A DNA stretch of 64,000 nt from Oegoconia quadripuncta (lineage: Eukaryota > Arthropoda > Insecta > Lepidoptera > Autostichidae), in NCBI GenBank assembly GCA_949316235.1, contig OX438742.1, forward strand, positions 11,593,315 through 11,657,314, written 5' to 3'. The notes below the pieces were generated by a model. The model was not told the origin of the DNA and did no database searches. It worked only from the letters and a program-made list of their open reading frames with translations. This document shows, piece by piece, positions 21,906-32,344 of this stretch (positions are counted from its first letter, which is position 1; each line of letters opens with the position of its first letter). Position numbers and translations under genes: made by a program.

Positions 21906-24487
21906 AGAGCGGATTTGTATAGTGACCATCGACATGCTTTGACGACCTTCAAATGAAAATAATCAAGGACATACTATTTAACGTGCCCTCCGAAGGATCG
22001 TTGAAATTAAAATAAAAGCTTGTAAAATAATAATGAAAAAATGCTCTAGTATGTACCCCGGGAAGCATAGTACCATTATATAAAAAAAACTAAAAGTTAT
22101 ATCTTCTTTTAAAGTCTGCAGATAAGCAGCTTATTACTCCCGCAACGCTCGAGCGCCATATTACGCTATAATGTGGCCGCAAAATGCATAACGACATGAT
22201 CACTGCACAGACATCTATTCACACATAACATTGCAACCCATCGGATAATACACATCGTGATTAAGATCCATTTGAAAACGACACTGTGGGTACAGTCTAT
22301 TGGCTATTGCCCGGAAAGTAATATTGAGCGTTGAGCCGACTTGACTAGCACGAAAAGTCCCTAATACTAGAGGGCTGTTTATACTGGTGTGGTGGACGTG
22401 AACTGATATGGGTTGACTGTACATTTGCGGCGTTAAAATGTCGGGGCAGGGGATTAGACCGCTATCGCTAATTACCCGCCCCGTCGAGTGGACAACTGGC
22501 CTGCATCCAATGCAAGCCACGATCAATACAGGGAATCGACAGAACGCTGACGTTACGAGTGGCTCAGTGCGTAACGAGAATTGACAATGACGCCCCTGGA
22601 TTAAGGCCCCGACTTGACCCTATACACGCCACGTGTTTAATTAACACACAGGTAGGTAATAAGTAAGCTTACTCCAATAGGGTTAACTATATGTACTACA
22701 GCTGCGTATTAATTAGCAGGATATGTTAGAATAAATGGGAAAATTGCTAACAAAGTTATATTTGAAAATGAGTGACAAGATTAAAGTAATCGAGGTTGTA
22801 AAGCGTATGATATACTTATTAGTAATAAAGAGTAAGAGTGGTCATGTAAAATATATATAATATAAATATAAATCTCTAAAACCGCGTATTAAGTCCGTAA
22901 ACCCCAATCAGATATTTCAAACAAGACTACATTACTCATTTGCAAGACTGAAACACGCTGAAACATACCATGTTCGACGATGATAACAAACGACTGTATC
23001 ATGAAATACACTGAGGATATATTAAATCCCTACGATACACTGTTTATTCCCGATTTATATCACCCGGGAAAACGTTCGACTTGTGTACAATACGACGACA
23101 TTTTGTTTCTTTTTACTCTATCACTAACTCAAATAAAAGAAGCGATGTAAATGGAACAAGACGAAAGTTTTAAAGGGCAAGTTCACCGCGTTCGTGCCGA
23201 AGGAATCTTACGTAACGCTTCGCCGGGATTTCGAATGAAAGTGAAATTCGAGTCGGAAACGCGGCTTCACGGATTTTCGGACGTCGCCGCTGAATTAGCT
23301 TTGGGAATATCCATCTGTCGCCGAAGCGGATACATTTTCTGGTATAGCTTTAATGGCTTATAAATTAATTGTAATCCAGATCTAGATATCTACGAAAGGA
23401 TTTCTCTTGATTTAGGCGGGTAATTTAAGATCAGAAATGGATGAGTTTTTACAATTATAGTTTGTTATATTATTGCTTACAAACAATTTGCGTGACGCAT
23501 ACAACTACGTCATTTATGGACATGAAATCCAAAATAGTTTTTCAAAAATTAGAAATAGTTAAAGAAGTTTTTTGACTTGAGTTCTGATTTTGAATCCAGA
23601 GCAAGTGAAGGCGAGGATTTCAGTAACACGAGATGCAAATAACTTTGGTCTCGTATACAGAATGCAAATTTCACCTCTACCAGCGAGGAAAATATTTTAT
23701 GTAAGAAAAATAATTGAAATAAAATTAAACAACACATTTATATTAAAAGGAAGCGCAACAAATAAATGTCTTTAACAGACTCCAGGCTATGAACAAAGCA
23801 TAACATTTTCAGATATTTATCACTGGACTTCTCCGGAAGAAATCTCAGTTCAAATTCAGAAACTTCTTCCTTCAACTCTATTGGTGTAAAATAATTGTCT
23901 TCATGGATTCACTACTCATTCTTTATAAAATTGACTTTTCGATAAAAACAAAAGCCGACGCAAAAAAATGGCTCCAGTCTTTGACGTTTTTATTTTTTTA
24001 GGTGTGCTTTCTGAAATATTATACCATGTATGAAATTAAAGATTAATTTGTTTTAATAACATTTTTTAAATGTTCTTCTTTGTGTATTTTTTATAAATTA
24101 AATAAGATAACGACACTTTTTGTTCAATCAAACGTCCGTACGTTTGAACGCATTATTTAGATTATACAATATACTTAGCAAATTTAAATATTGCAATACA
24201 ATAAGTCCGTTAAGGACAATGATGAGTTTCTGAACGTCTCCGTGAGTTGTAAATTTTTTCTGTATCGGCAAATGTCAGTTTATCAAGTTCGAATATAATA
24301 TCATTTTAAGTATGCATTTATGTTTATGTATATGAATCTAATTATATAAGTCCATGTTTCTGTTATAGTTCGGTATATTTATGTAGTAGGTATAGGTCCC
24401 ATGTTCTAGCCTATATTCATAGTTTTAATGAAATCGTTTTGCTTTGTGCACTCCCAATGAATCTGTTTTTTTACAAATACCTACGTC
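21906..24487. other. Anonymous stretch with two GC-richer patches
   Basis: Patches at 22200-22640 and 23150-23360 are richer in CpG than their surroundings and contain open frames of 103 (minus) and 70 (plus) codons. I recognise no domain in either and see no convincing splice sites. They are not called as genes. Confidence 0.35.
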
Positions 24488-24600
24488 GACTGGTAGAGAT
24501 CGCTTTATGGGATAAGTCCGCCTTTGTAATTAAACCAAAGTTAAATTTATTTTATTCACGTAAATGATGAAATGAAGTACAATAAACCGTTTCAAAACAA
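24488..24600 (+). repeat. LINE 3'UTR/tail, copy 2
   Basis: GTAGAGATCGCTTTATGGGA TAAGTCCGCCTTTGTAATT followed by ACAATAAACCGTTTCAAAAC A. Same layout as at 19815. Confidence 0.5.
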
Positions 24601-25373
24601 ACAAACATTTTATCCTACTGATAGCAAAAAGAGTGAGCAAAACTTATTAAGTTTTTCTAATTATAATTTTTTTTCGACTGAGGTTATAGTTTAAATTCGT
24701 CGTAGGTACCTCTTGTAATAATTTACCATAAATATTATGTAGTTTGTGTTTCGTATGTCTAAAAGATCTGTCTGAACCTACATTCTATTGACTTAACATG
24801 ATATTTCACTCATAAATAGCACTTAATTTGTGAGTGTACTTTTGGTGTAATTATTTTCATTGTATATAACATTAGCACAAAATAGGTCACAAAGTGGCAT
24901 ATGTGCCGATGCACGCTTATACTGGTACCAACGCACCTAATACGCAAAAAAAAAATGGAAAAAGTTAGGCAGCCAGGTGAATTTAATGGGAAAACTCTCT
25001 TTTTTCAAAGGAAAGTTCCTCCGTATTCCGAAAGACACCACGGAATTCGTTTAAAATTGTTTCCAGTTTAAATTTTAAACTGTTAAATTTCGTGCTTATT
25101 ACTTAATGAAATAATTCATAGTCAAAGTCAAAGTCAAAGTCAAAGTTGCTTTATTTTGTAGGTACACAGAGTACACTTAAAATAGTCAATTTTACATTTT
25201 TTAAGCTACTGCTTGTTCAAAATGCAATTTTCCCCTGAGAAGAACAAGCAAGAAACTCGAAGGGTTGCTCTTTTAAAATCAGGTTTTGATTTTACATAAA
25301 GGTTTTTATATTACAAAAAGGTTTTTATAAATCATTATTAATCGTGAAATAGCCTGGCATGCGAACAATCTCA

Positions 25374-28334
25374 TTATGTCCAGGGATGATTATCATCTAA
25401 ATAGTCTGATATTTTATAATATGCTTTGTTAATAAGTTTCTGTTTTATAGTATCTTTAAATTTATCAAGTGGAAGATTTTGTATATCAACTGGGACCTTA
25501 TTGAAAAAGCGTATACATAACCCTTTGAATGAATTACTGACTTTGCGGAGGCGACTTATGTGACCTGCAAGTTTATCTTTATTTCTTGTATTGACATCAT
25601 GTTTATCACTATTTTTCCTAAATGATGCTATATTTTTTTTGACATACATTAGATTTTCAAAAATGTACTGTGACGAAAAGGTTAGAATGTTATACACTTT
25701 AAACCTATCTCTAAGTGACACTGCAGGTTTCAATTGATAAATTGCGCGAACGGCTCGTTTTTGTAAAACAAAGATTGTATTTATATCCGCGGCATTTCCC
25801 CACAGTAAGATACCGTATGACATCAAGCTGTGGAAATAACTAAAATATACTAATCTAGCAGTATTTACGTCTGACATTTGTCGAATTTTTTTGACTGCGT
25901 ACGCTGCAGAGCTGAGCCTTTTCGCCAATTTATGTATATGAGGACCCCATTGCATTTTGGCGTCTAAAGTAATGCCCAAAAATACAGTAGAATCTACGAG
26001 ATCTAAAGTGGCATTTTTTATCATTATATTTGTGGGCACCGCTCTGACATTGGGTAGTACAAATTTCACACATTTAGTTTTTTTCTCATTAAGTAACAAA
26101 TTATTTGCCGTAAACCATTCTACTATTTCAGAAATAGCATTGTTCACATCGTCATAGCTTAATTTTTGTCTATTTACTTTAAATAATACGGAGGTATCAT
26201 CTGCAAACAATACTATTTCATGTTTATTATCCTTTACAAGGTTAGGCAAGTCATTTATATAGACCAAAAATAAAAATGGCCCGAGTATGGAACCCTGCGG
26301 GACGCCCATGCAGACTGTGGACCCTGACGATGTGTTGCCACTGATACTAACCCTCTGAACTCTGCCACTCATATAAGAATTCAAAAGGTCAATAGCACGG
26401 CCTGTTACACCATAATGACGTAATTTCCTGATTAAGATGTCATGATTAACGCAATCAAATGCCTTGGACAAGTCGCAGAACACTCCTATTGCATCCCGAG
26501 AATCTTCCCAAGCTTCAAAAATATGTTGTAAGAGCTCGACACCTGCGTCGGTTGTCGAGCGGCCCCTAGTAAAACCGAATTGTTTATGCGACATAAAATC
26601 GTTACTATAAAAATAAGCCGATAACTGAATTAATATAATTTTTTCAAAGATTTTACTGAGAGTCGGTAGTATTGATATAGGTCTAAAATTAGAGGGGTCT
26701 GTTCTACTACCGGCTTTAAATAAAGGTATAACTTTACTGTGTTTCATCAAATCAGGAAATATGCCATCATCAATACATTTATTAAAAATACAAGCTAAGT
26801 GTGGTGACACACAATCAATTATGGCGCTAATAATTTTTACTGATAAACCGTAAAGGTCGACAGTCTTTTTCTTGTCTAGAGATCTAAATGCTTTTATAAT
26901 GTCTACAGGACTTATATGATGAAATTTAAAATGAGAATTACAAATCCCCACATTTTGTCTAAGTAGCGATTCAGCGAGTGTGGGACATGAATTAAGAGAA
27001 TTTGTAGTCGAAATTGGAATGTTGGTGAAAAATTTTTCAAAAGCTTCTGCAACTTCTAAATGTGTTATTAAAATTTGATCGTTAATTTTTAGTCTAATAT
27101 CGGTGTTGCAAGGCTTGACTTTTCCAGTTTCGCTATTTATAATTTTCCAAGTAGTCTTTACTACGTCTGCACTATTTTTTATTTTGTTATTTATAAACTT
27201 TGCTTTTGCTGTAGCACAGACCCGCTTGAATGTTTTCGAATATTGTTTAACATATTCACTAAAACTTTCGCTCTTGTTATATGTCCTTTCTTCATAAAGA
27301 TCATATAACTTATTCCTACTTTTATGGATTCCAACCGTCGCCCAATCACTGAAAACGAGGGAATTATTGATTTTAATTGTTTTTGTTACAAAAACATTAT
27401 TACTTTCAGTTTTCAACATTTCAAAGACTGATTTATATAATATATTTGGATCGTCACAGAACGGTAGATAATCCAGTTTCGCCGTCACATTACTCTTATA
27501 TTGATCAAGCCGTGCATCAGTTACAGGCACATACGTGAAATCTCTTTTCAGTGTCTTTTCAACTGCTATATTAAAAATGGCTAACTGACCACAGTGATCT
27601 GAACTTAATTTATTTAAAATAGATTTATCACTGGGCTGTAAATTTGAAAAAATATTATCAATGGAGGTAGCTGATGTAGAGGTAATTCTAGTCGGCACTG
27701 AAAAAAGATTAACAAGGTTATAGCAAGTGAATAAAGATTTAAGCCTTCTACTTTGACTGCTATCCTCCAATATATTTATATTAAAATCTCCGCAAACCAC
27801 AATGTATTTATTTGAATTACTAATTTTACAGAGTATTTCATCCATAATTTTTTCAAATAATTCATACGATGAAGAAGGGGGTCTGTATACGCTTAATACA
27901 GTAAGCCGAGCAAGTTCTACACAGGCTATTTCAATAGTTCGCTCAACAGAAAGGTTTACAATATCGAGACGCTCTTTAAATTTAATATTGTTACGAATTA
28001 AAATAAGACTACCGCCTCGAATTGCTTTCGTCCTGCTGAACGAGCTTGCAATCTGGTACTCCTTGAAGCCGAACATGAGCTCACATTGTTTATACCAATG
28101 TTCCGTTATGCACAATATATCAGTTCCAGTGCAGCCCATGAACAGCTCCACTTCTAACTCCTTGCCACTCATACCCTGAATATTTTGGTGTACCAGATTA
28201 ATAAATTTCTTATTTTTATAACATATTTTTCCAGACTTGTTTTGGGGAGTGGCAATACTCGTACCCCTATTTTTTATAACTATATGTTTAATACTGCCAG
28301 AGGTAATCTCTGTTGTCTTATACTTTAATTTAAA
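25374..28334 (-). CDS. LINE ORF2: endonuclease plus reverse transcriptase
   Basis: Nicks target DNA and copies the element RNA at the nick. The first ATG is at 28172, giving 932 residues. Counting from it, endonuclease motifs are ITEHW (Glu24), CGDFN (128-131) and SSDH (190-193). RT motifs are FRPIS (~496), DLSKAFD (567-573), GVPQGS (623-628) and FADD (656-659). All key residues are present and no stop interrupts. The frame is open upstream of that ATG to 28334, encoding INLVHQNIQG immediately before it. This HQNIQG is the usual start of the endonuclease fold in such elements, so the real protein begins upstream. No ATG exists in that extension, and it overlaps the end of ORF1 in the -1 frame. 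I therefore give the full open frame. Confidence 0.9.
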   Translation of the reverse strand, partial: FKLKYKTTEITSGSIKHIVIKNRGTSIATPQNKSGKICYKNKKFINLVHQNIQGMSGKELEVELFMGCTGTDILCITEHWYKQCELMFGFKEYQIASSFSRTKAIRGGSLILIRNNIKFKERLDIVNLSVERTIEIACVELARLTVLSVYRPPSSSYELFEKIMDEILCKISNSNKYIVVCGDFNINILEDSSQSRRLKSLFTCYNLVNLFSVPTRITSTSATSIDNIFSNLQPSDKSILNKLSSDHCGQLAIFNIAVEKTLKRDFTYVPVTDARLDQYKSNVTAKLDYLPFCDDPNILYKSVFEMLKTESNNVFVTKTIKINNSLVFSDWATVGIHKSRNKLYDLYEERTYNKSESFSEYVKQYSKTFKRVCATAKAKFINNKIKNSADVVKTTWKIINSETGKVKPCNTDIRLKINDQILITHLEVAEAFEKFFTNIPISTTNSLNSCPTLAESLLRQNVGICNSHFKFHHISPVDIIKAFRSLDKKKTVDLYGLSVKIISAIIDCVSPHLACIFNKCIDDGIFPDLMKHSKVIPLFKAGSRTDPSNFRPISILPTLSKIFEKIILIQLSAYFYSNDFMSHKQFGFTRGRSTTDAGVELLQHIFEAWEDSRDAIGVFCDLSKAFDCVNHDILIRKLRHYGVTGRAIDLLNSYMSGRVQRVSISGNTSSGSTVCMGVPQGSILGPFLFLVYINDLPNLVKDNKHEIVLFADDTSVLFKVNRQKLSYDDVNNAISEIVEWFTANNLLLNEKKTKCVKFVLPNVRAVPTNIMIKNATLDLVDSTVFLGITLDAKMQWGPHIHKLAKRLSSAAYAVKKIRQMSDVNTARLVYFSYFHSLMSYGILLWGNAADINTIFVLQKRAVRAIYQLKPAVSLRDRFKVYNILTFSSQYIFENLMYVKKNIASFRKNSDKHDVNTRNKDKLAGHISRLRKVSNSFKGLCIRFFNKVPVDIQNLPLDKFKDTIKQKLINKAYYKISDYLDDNHPWT

Positions 28335-29962
28335 TTATTTGGAATAATTTCCAAAGTTTTATTAATAACTATTGGCTGCCCAATAGAGGCAGTCGTTGGA
28401 TCAGTCACTAACATGACTGAATTTAAAATAAAATAACATAGCATACTTGCTAATTGTCTCCTCAAATATTTAGGAAGATAATAGTTATCTTCTGTCACAT
28501 AAAAATATCTAGAATTAATAAATTTATTACTATCAAATATATGAAATTTATTTTCATGACGACATGTCAAAGTATGTAATGTCAAGTTTAAATTGTGTCT
28601 AATGTCATTTTCAGTTTTTGTTAAACTTTGGCTAAAGGGAAATGCGAAAAATAAAACCTTATTAACATTTTTTAAAGAATTTAAATGTGAAAAATAATTA
28701 ATTAAAGATTTTTTATTGACATTTCCCCTTCTACCTATAAAAATAATTAAAGTTGTATTATCTTTAAATGTGCTCGATAGGATCTTATTTAAAATAGTTG
28801 AGTAGGTGGCACCAGGCATACAGGTATTAATTATTGCCTGTCCCATATATTGGCTAAGTCGCAAACCCATGTCTTTGCCAACTTCATCACTAAACATTAC
28901 GATGTTATGTTTTTTGCTACTAGACTGTGAGAAGGAAGTATGTCTAGTTTCGTCATATTCACATGGCTCCTGCGTCAGAATTAAGGAGTCGTTTGTCTGA
29001 CACACTGTCGAGGAGAAATCCGTTGAAGTTTTAGTCATGATATTACAATCACATTGGTGATTATTTGTCAGTGATTCAAATCTGTCATAGTTATATTTAC
29101 ACAACTCCAACAAATTGTCCATGGCCAGTGTGTGCTCCCTAATTTGATTCTGTGACAATTCATATTGAGTGTTAATATGATTTAAAGAATTATTTAAATC
29201 TAATATTTCTGACTGGAGGCGCCGTGTGTCACAATCATAGGCAATTTGATTTTTTTCTAAGTTTAGTTGACATTTACTTAGTTCACACAATAGTGCCTTT
29301 CTTTGTTTTATTAAATTAATATTTTTACAAAATAACTTATTTCTCTTAATTAATATATTTGTCTTTTTAATACATTTTTTGACTTTCATATATTTTTTTA
29401 ATTTATTTTTACTCACGGTCGTGGGCATAGACTCGGCACTGGTCATATCAATGGCGACAGTGGGGTGGTCATGGGAGGAGATGGCAGAAATTAAGGAAGG
29501 TGCAGTGGTGACAAGTTCTTCGAACAACGACTGGGTTTGACTCGACTTGAGGTCACCATTTTGGGTTTCTAGCATTGATATGTGGTTATGGGCATCGCGT
29601 AGATCCTTCTCCAGGGACGAAATACGTTCCAGGGCATCCTGGTACAAGCTGCAGCTCTTATCAAACTCATCCACCACTCGCTGTAGTTGGTCTCGATGGT
29701 CTGCAACGTCGTCTAATCTAATGGACATTTCTGCCATCTCACTCTTTAAGAGTTTGTATTTATTGTTGACAGACAATATTTCCTTCTCATGATCATCTCT
29801 CTCTTGGAGTAATTGCTCACACAAGGTCCTTGATGTTTGTAGTTCTTTCAGTGTCAGCTGAAGGTTGTCCTCCAACTGACGAGTTTTGGTGGTCATACTA
29901 CGAGTGGTCATTATTGTAGTTAATAGGTATAACAAACAGGTAAAGGATCGGTGAGCAACCAC
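28325..29962 (-). CDS. LINE ORF1: coiled coil plus degenerate SGNH-like domain
   Basis: 545 codons from the first ATG; Met18 (MTTRS) or Met23 are better starts because residues 1-17 are hydrophobic and unlike the rest. Residues ~25-145 are strongly coiled-coil (RQLEDNLQLTLKELQTSR and similar heptads). A basic Lys-rich block at 186-222 (KNKLKKYMKVKKCIKK) may bind RNA. A second coiled coil spans ~225-295. Residues 352-510 look like the SGNH/esterase domain of CR1-type ORF1 proteins: block I FSDEVG (357-362), block II CMPGAT (381-386), block III GRRGN (410-414), last block EDNYYLP (491-497). The usual nucleophile Ser and the final His are not where expected (Asp/Glu and Tyr instead), so it is probably a binding fold, not an enzyme. 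Role: RNA packaging with ORF2. Confidence 0.8.
   Translation of the reverse strand: MVAHRSFTCLLYLLTTIMTTRSMTTKTRQLEDNLQLTLKELQTSRTLCEQLLQERDDHEKEILSVNNKYKLLKSEMAEMSIRLDDVADHRDQLQRVVDEFDKSCSLYQDALERISSLEKDLRDAHNHISMLETQNGDLKSSQTQSLFEELVTTAPSLISAISSHDHPTVAIDMTSAESMPTTVSKNKLKKYMKVKKCIKKTNILIKRNKLFCKNINLIKQRKALLCELSKCQLNLEKNQIAYDCDTRRLQSEILDLNNSLNHINTQYELSQNQIREHTLAMDNLLELCKYNYDRFESLTNNHQCDCNIMTKTSTDFSSTVCQTNDSLILTQEPCEYDETRHTSFSQSSSKKHNIVMFSDEVGKDMGLRLSQYMGQAIINTCMPGATYSTILNKILSSTFKDNTTLIIFIGRRGNVNKKSLINYFSHLNSLKNVNKVLFFAFPFSQSLTKTENDIRHNLNLTLHTLTCRHENKFHIFDSNKFINSRYFYVTEDNYYLPKYLRRQLASMLCYFILNSVMLVTDPTTASIGQPIVINKTLEIIPNNLN
28328..28334 (-). promoter_or_regulatory. Candidate -1 ribosomal frameshift heptamer
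   Basis: On the minus strand ORF1 ends AAT TTA AAT TAA. T TTA AAT fits the X XXY YYZ slippery pattern in the ORF1 frame and sits directly before the stop. The -1 frame has its own stop immediately upstream (28335-28337) and is open from TTT AAA into ORF2. A small hairpin CAGAG/CTCTG follows 15 nt downstream, farther than usual. Function is inferred. Confidence 0.5.
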
Positions 29963-30000
29963 TACAGACTATTTGAGTTGTGATTAATTTCAAATACTTT

Positions 30001-31249
30001 AGTTAAAGAACTATTCCGCAATAATTAACTATACACAACAGTATAATGGTGTTATTTACTTGTGATAGAAACCGAAAAACAACACCACAAACAGCCACCA
30101 GAGATGATTTAAATTTTTTATGTGTAACAGTTTTACGTCACCGTACTTACGTTGAAAAAACACAATAAAACACAACTTAAGCACTAACAAACTGTACAAT
30201 TATTTCGTATATATACTTAAATATAGTAATGAAGTTGGTTTACACATAAATTATCGTAATTAATATTAAAAATCAAATAAAATTCACGGAGTCGTTTTAT
30301 TTACGACTTAGCCTGATGCCTACCCTCACAAAAAAACACACATATACGTACACATATGCAAAACAGTTTATCGAATATTTAAGGCCGTATTAATAAATCG
30401 ATCTTGAGAACGGTTTATTAATAAGTCTCTAAATATGTTTATAGGGAATCTGTTATGACGATATTACACGGTTCACGTCTGCGTTTCAATTTGGATGAAT
30501 GAACCAAATTAGACATTTAAACATAAAAGTGAATAGTTCGAAATAGCATTGCCTTTAACTTCTGAGCCTTTCAATCAAATTCAATCAATTTGGTTGAACC
30601 GAGTAATATTAGCTTTATAATCGACTTGCCCAGTCCAATCTAGTTTTCCGACGAAAGCTCGTAAACCTAATAATGGACATATTTTGCGTTTTGTGGCTGG
30701 CAACTTTATAATTTAGTAACGACTAATTATTTAAATATTCGCTTTGTTAAGGAAAGGGCCCAATTATTTTATATGTTATAGTTGTTTTTAAAGCTGTTAC
30801 ATTAATTAAATACAGTAATTTAAATTCTAAAAAAGAATGAAGAAAGAAACTGTTATTACACATAACATATATCATTCAATTGTTAGGCAAATAAAGTAAC
30901 AGAACACTCAGATGAGTGTCGCAGCAGCGAAAGGGAAACGACTCAGCTATATGCTGAGTTTAGAAGAGCTCATCGCTGGTTTACTGTCGCACCCAGAGCA
31001 GACGAGTTACCGTCGCTTGTTGCATAAAGACAGGACATTCCTGTCAAAGGAATAAAAATGTGCTATGTAAATTAAATAAATACATAAAGACACTTGTTAT
31101 GTAACATAAAACTGATATAAACTAGCCTTGAAGAACAAAGATAAATAGAAAGAAGTTCACTATTTTGGAAATGATTAATTGACTAGTGCAACAAAAATAT
31201 GGCTCATATACCATAAAAAGGTGTGGATAGGATGAAACATTTAGCTCTT
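30001..31249. other. Possible LINE 5'UTR, then anonymous sequence
   Basis: 30000-30300 may be 5'UTR of the LINE, but there is no second copy to fix its edge. Near 30388-30445 GGCCGTATTAATAAATCGAT and CGGTTTATTAATAAG form a worn inverted pair resembling the ends of the MITE at 46883. Nothing coding was seen. Confidence 0.4.
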
Positions 31250-31735
31250 CTTGAATGGTAGCTTTGGTGAAATTTAGACCATTCTAATTTCTCGTTTAGA
31301 TACTTGGGACGTTTAGTTTTAATAACATTATGTAATAACCCAGCAAAGTGCAATTGACGTATTCATTCCACATCAAGCATGCCTATTTTAACCAACTGTG
31401 GTGTTATGTGAGAACGTCTAGGTAATTTAATACAAAACCTGATGCAAGCATTCTGTATTCTTTGAATCACACGTTTAGTGCTAGCTAGCAGACACGGATC
31501 AAATACAACGTCGCAGTAATTTAATATTGAGAGGATCAAGCCTTCGCACAATTTAAGTCTTATTTCTTTACTAAGCAAATGTCGTACTTTATATAATCTT
31601 AAGAAGTAACAACATTTAGCGACATTAGTTATGTGTTCCACGAATTGAAGCATACTGTCTATAAGCATTCCCAAGTTTCGAGACTGATGTCTCTCTCCCT
31701 CTACGTCGAATCCCAGTATTGACAGGTAAATTGAT
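31250..31735 (-). pseudogene. LINE ORF2 C-terminal relic
   Basis: The 103-codon minus frame reads NLGMLIDSMLQFVEHI, then RHLLSKEIRLKLCEGLILSI LNYCDVVFDP and RIQNACIRFC. This is the segment after the RT active site common to Jockey/CR1-type LINEs ('LG..id..l.w..Hi' and 'l..S...Y...vw'). After MLDVE a stop interrupts, but the same frame then continues IRQLHFAGLLHNVIKTKRPK YL, the expected next block. A single nonsense change plus loss of everything upstream marks it as dead. It differs from both other LINEs here. Confidence 0.75.
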
Positions 31736-31921
31736 AGGTAAAATATTTATTTATTGTCCTTCCTCTAAGTATAGACGGACCGTTTGTTACAGTGTCACAC
31801 TGTATGGAAAAAAATCTAACACATATCTCGAAAAGTAACTAACTTATCATTTCAATTGGGACCACTTGGTATTGAAAATTTCACAAAAATAATTCATTTG
31901 TGAAATACTTTGGCAATTATA

Positions 31922-32261
31922 CAGGGTGTCCCTGGAAGTATGGATCAAATCGAACAGGGGCATGGGGAAGGTCATTCCCAAACTTAAGCTGAAAAAAAAA
32001 AATAAAAAAAAAAAAAAAAAAAAAAATAAGAAAAAAAAAAATTTAATTATTTTCAATTAAAAAATTAAGCTGATAGCTTTGCTAGTTTTCTTTTAAAAAA
32101 TTTTTTTGTATAAGCACTATTCGATAATATGAAAATGTAAAAAATTGATCATAACTTTTGAACCGTCAAAAATGGCACCGACATTCATAGGGTTAAAAAG
32201 TTTGGGAATGACCTTCCCCATGCCCCTGTTCGATTTGATCCATACTTCCAGGGACACCCTG
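31922..32261. mobile_element. MITE with identical 64-bp terminal inverted repeats
   Basis: CAGGGTGTCCCTGGAAGTAT ... CCCAAACTT at 31922-31985 is exactly the complement of 32198-32261. Each end is flanked by TA (31920-31921, 32262-32263), the target preference of Tc1/mariner-type elements. The interior is AT-rich with a long broken A tract at 31991-32040 and no open frame (the poly-Phe frame on the minus strand is an artefact of that tract). Identity of the ends implies a recent insertion. Confidence 0.9.
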
Positions 32262-32344
32262 TATTTGAGATAACAATACAGAAACAAGAAATATTCACTA
32301 AAAACACGACACGATGGGGATTGGTTTCAATCATAAAAACATTT

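Larger units (their letters stand above)
25121..30000 (-). mobile_element. CR1-like non-LTR retrotransposon, apparently intact
   Basis: Two long open frames in LINE order, ORF1 then ORF2, with no stops, followed by a ~250-bp 3'UTR and a 3' tail of GTCAAA units (25121-25146 on the plus strand). The 3'UTR block GCAACCCTTCGAGTTTCTTG is shared with copies at 8764 and 12290. A short simple-repeat tail instead of poly(A), and an ORF1 with an SGNH-like domain, fit the CR1/L2/Daphne branch; I cannot fix the clade. The 5' boundary is not visible: sequence to about 30300 may be 5'UTR. No target duplication was found. Confidence 0.85.

Noticed and set aside
22215..22526. 103-codon minus frame in GC-richer DNA
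   Set aside because: No domain, motif or familiar transposon protein; composition alone is not enough to call a gene.
25121..25146. Satellite or telomere-like repeat of GTCAAA
   Set aside because: Only about four units, positioned exactly at the 3' end of the LINE; it is the element's tail.
31847..32056. Minus frame with a long Phe run
   Set aside because: Produced by the A tract inside the MITE at 31922-32261.
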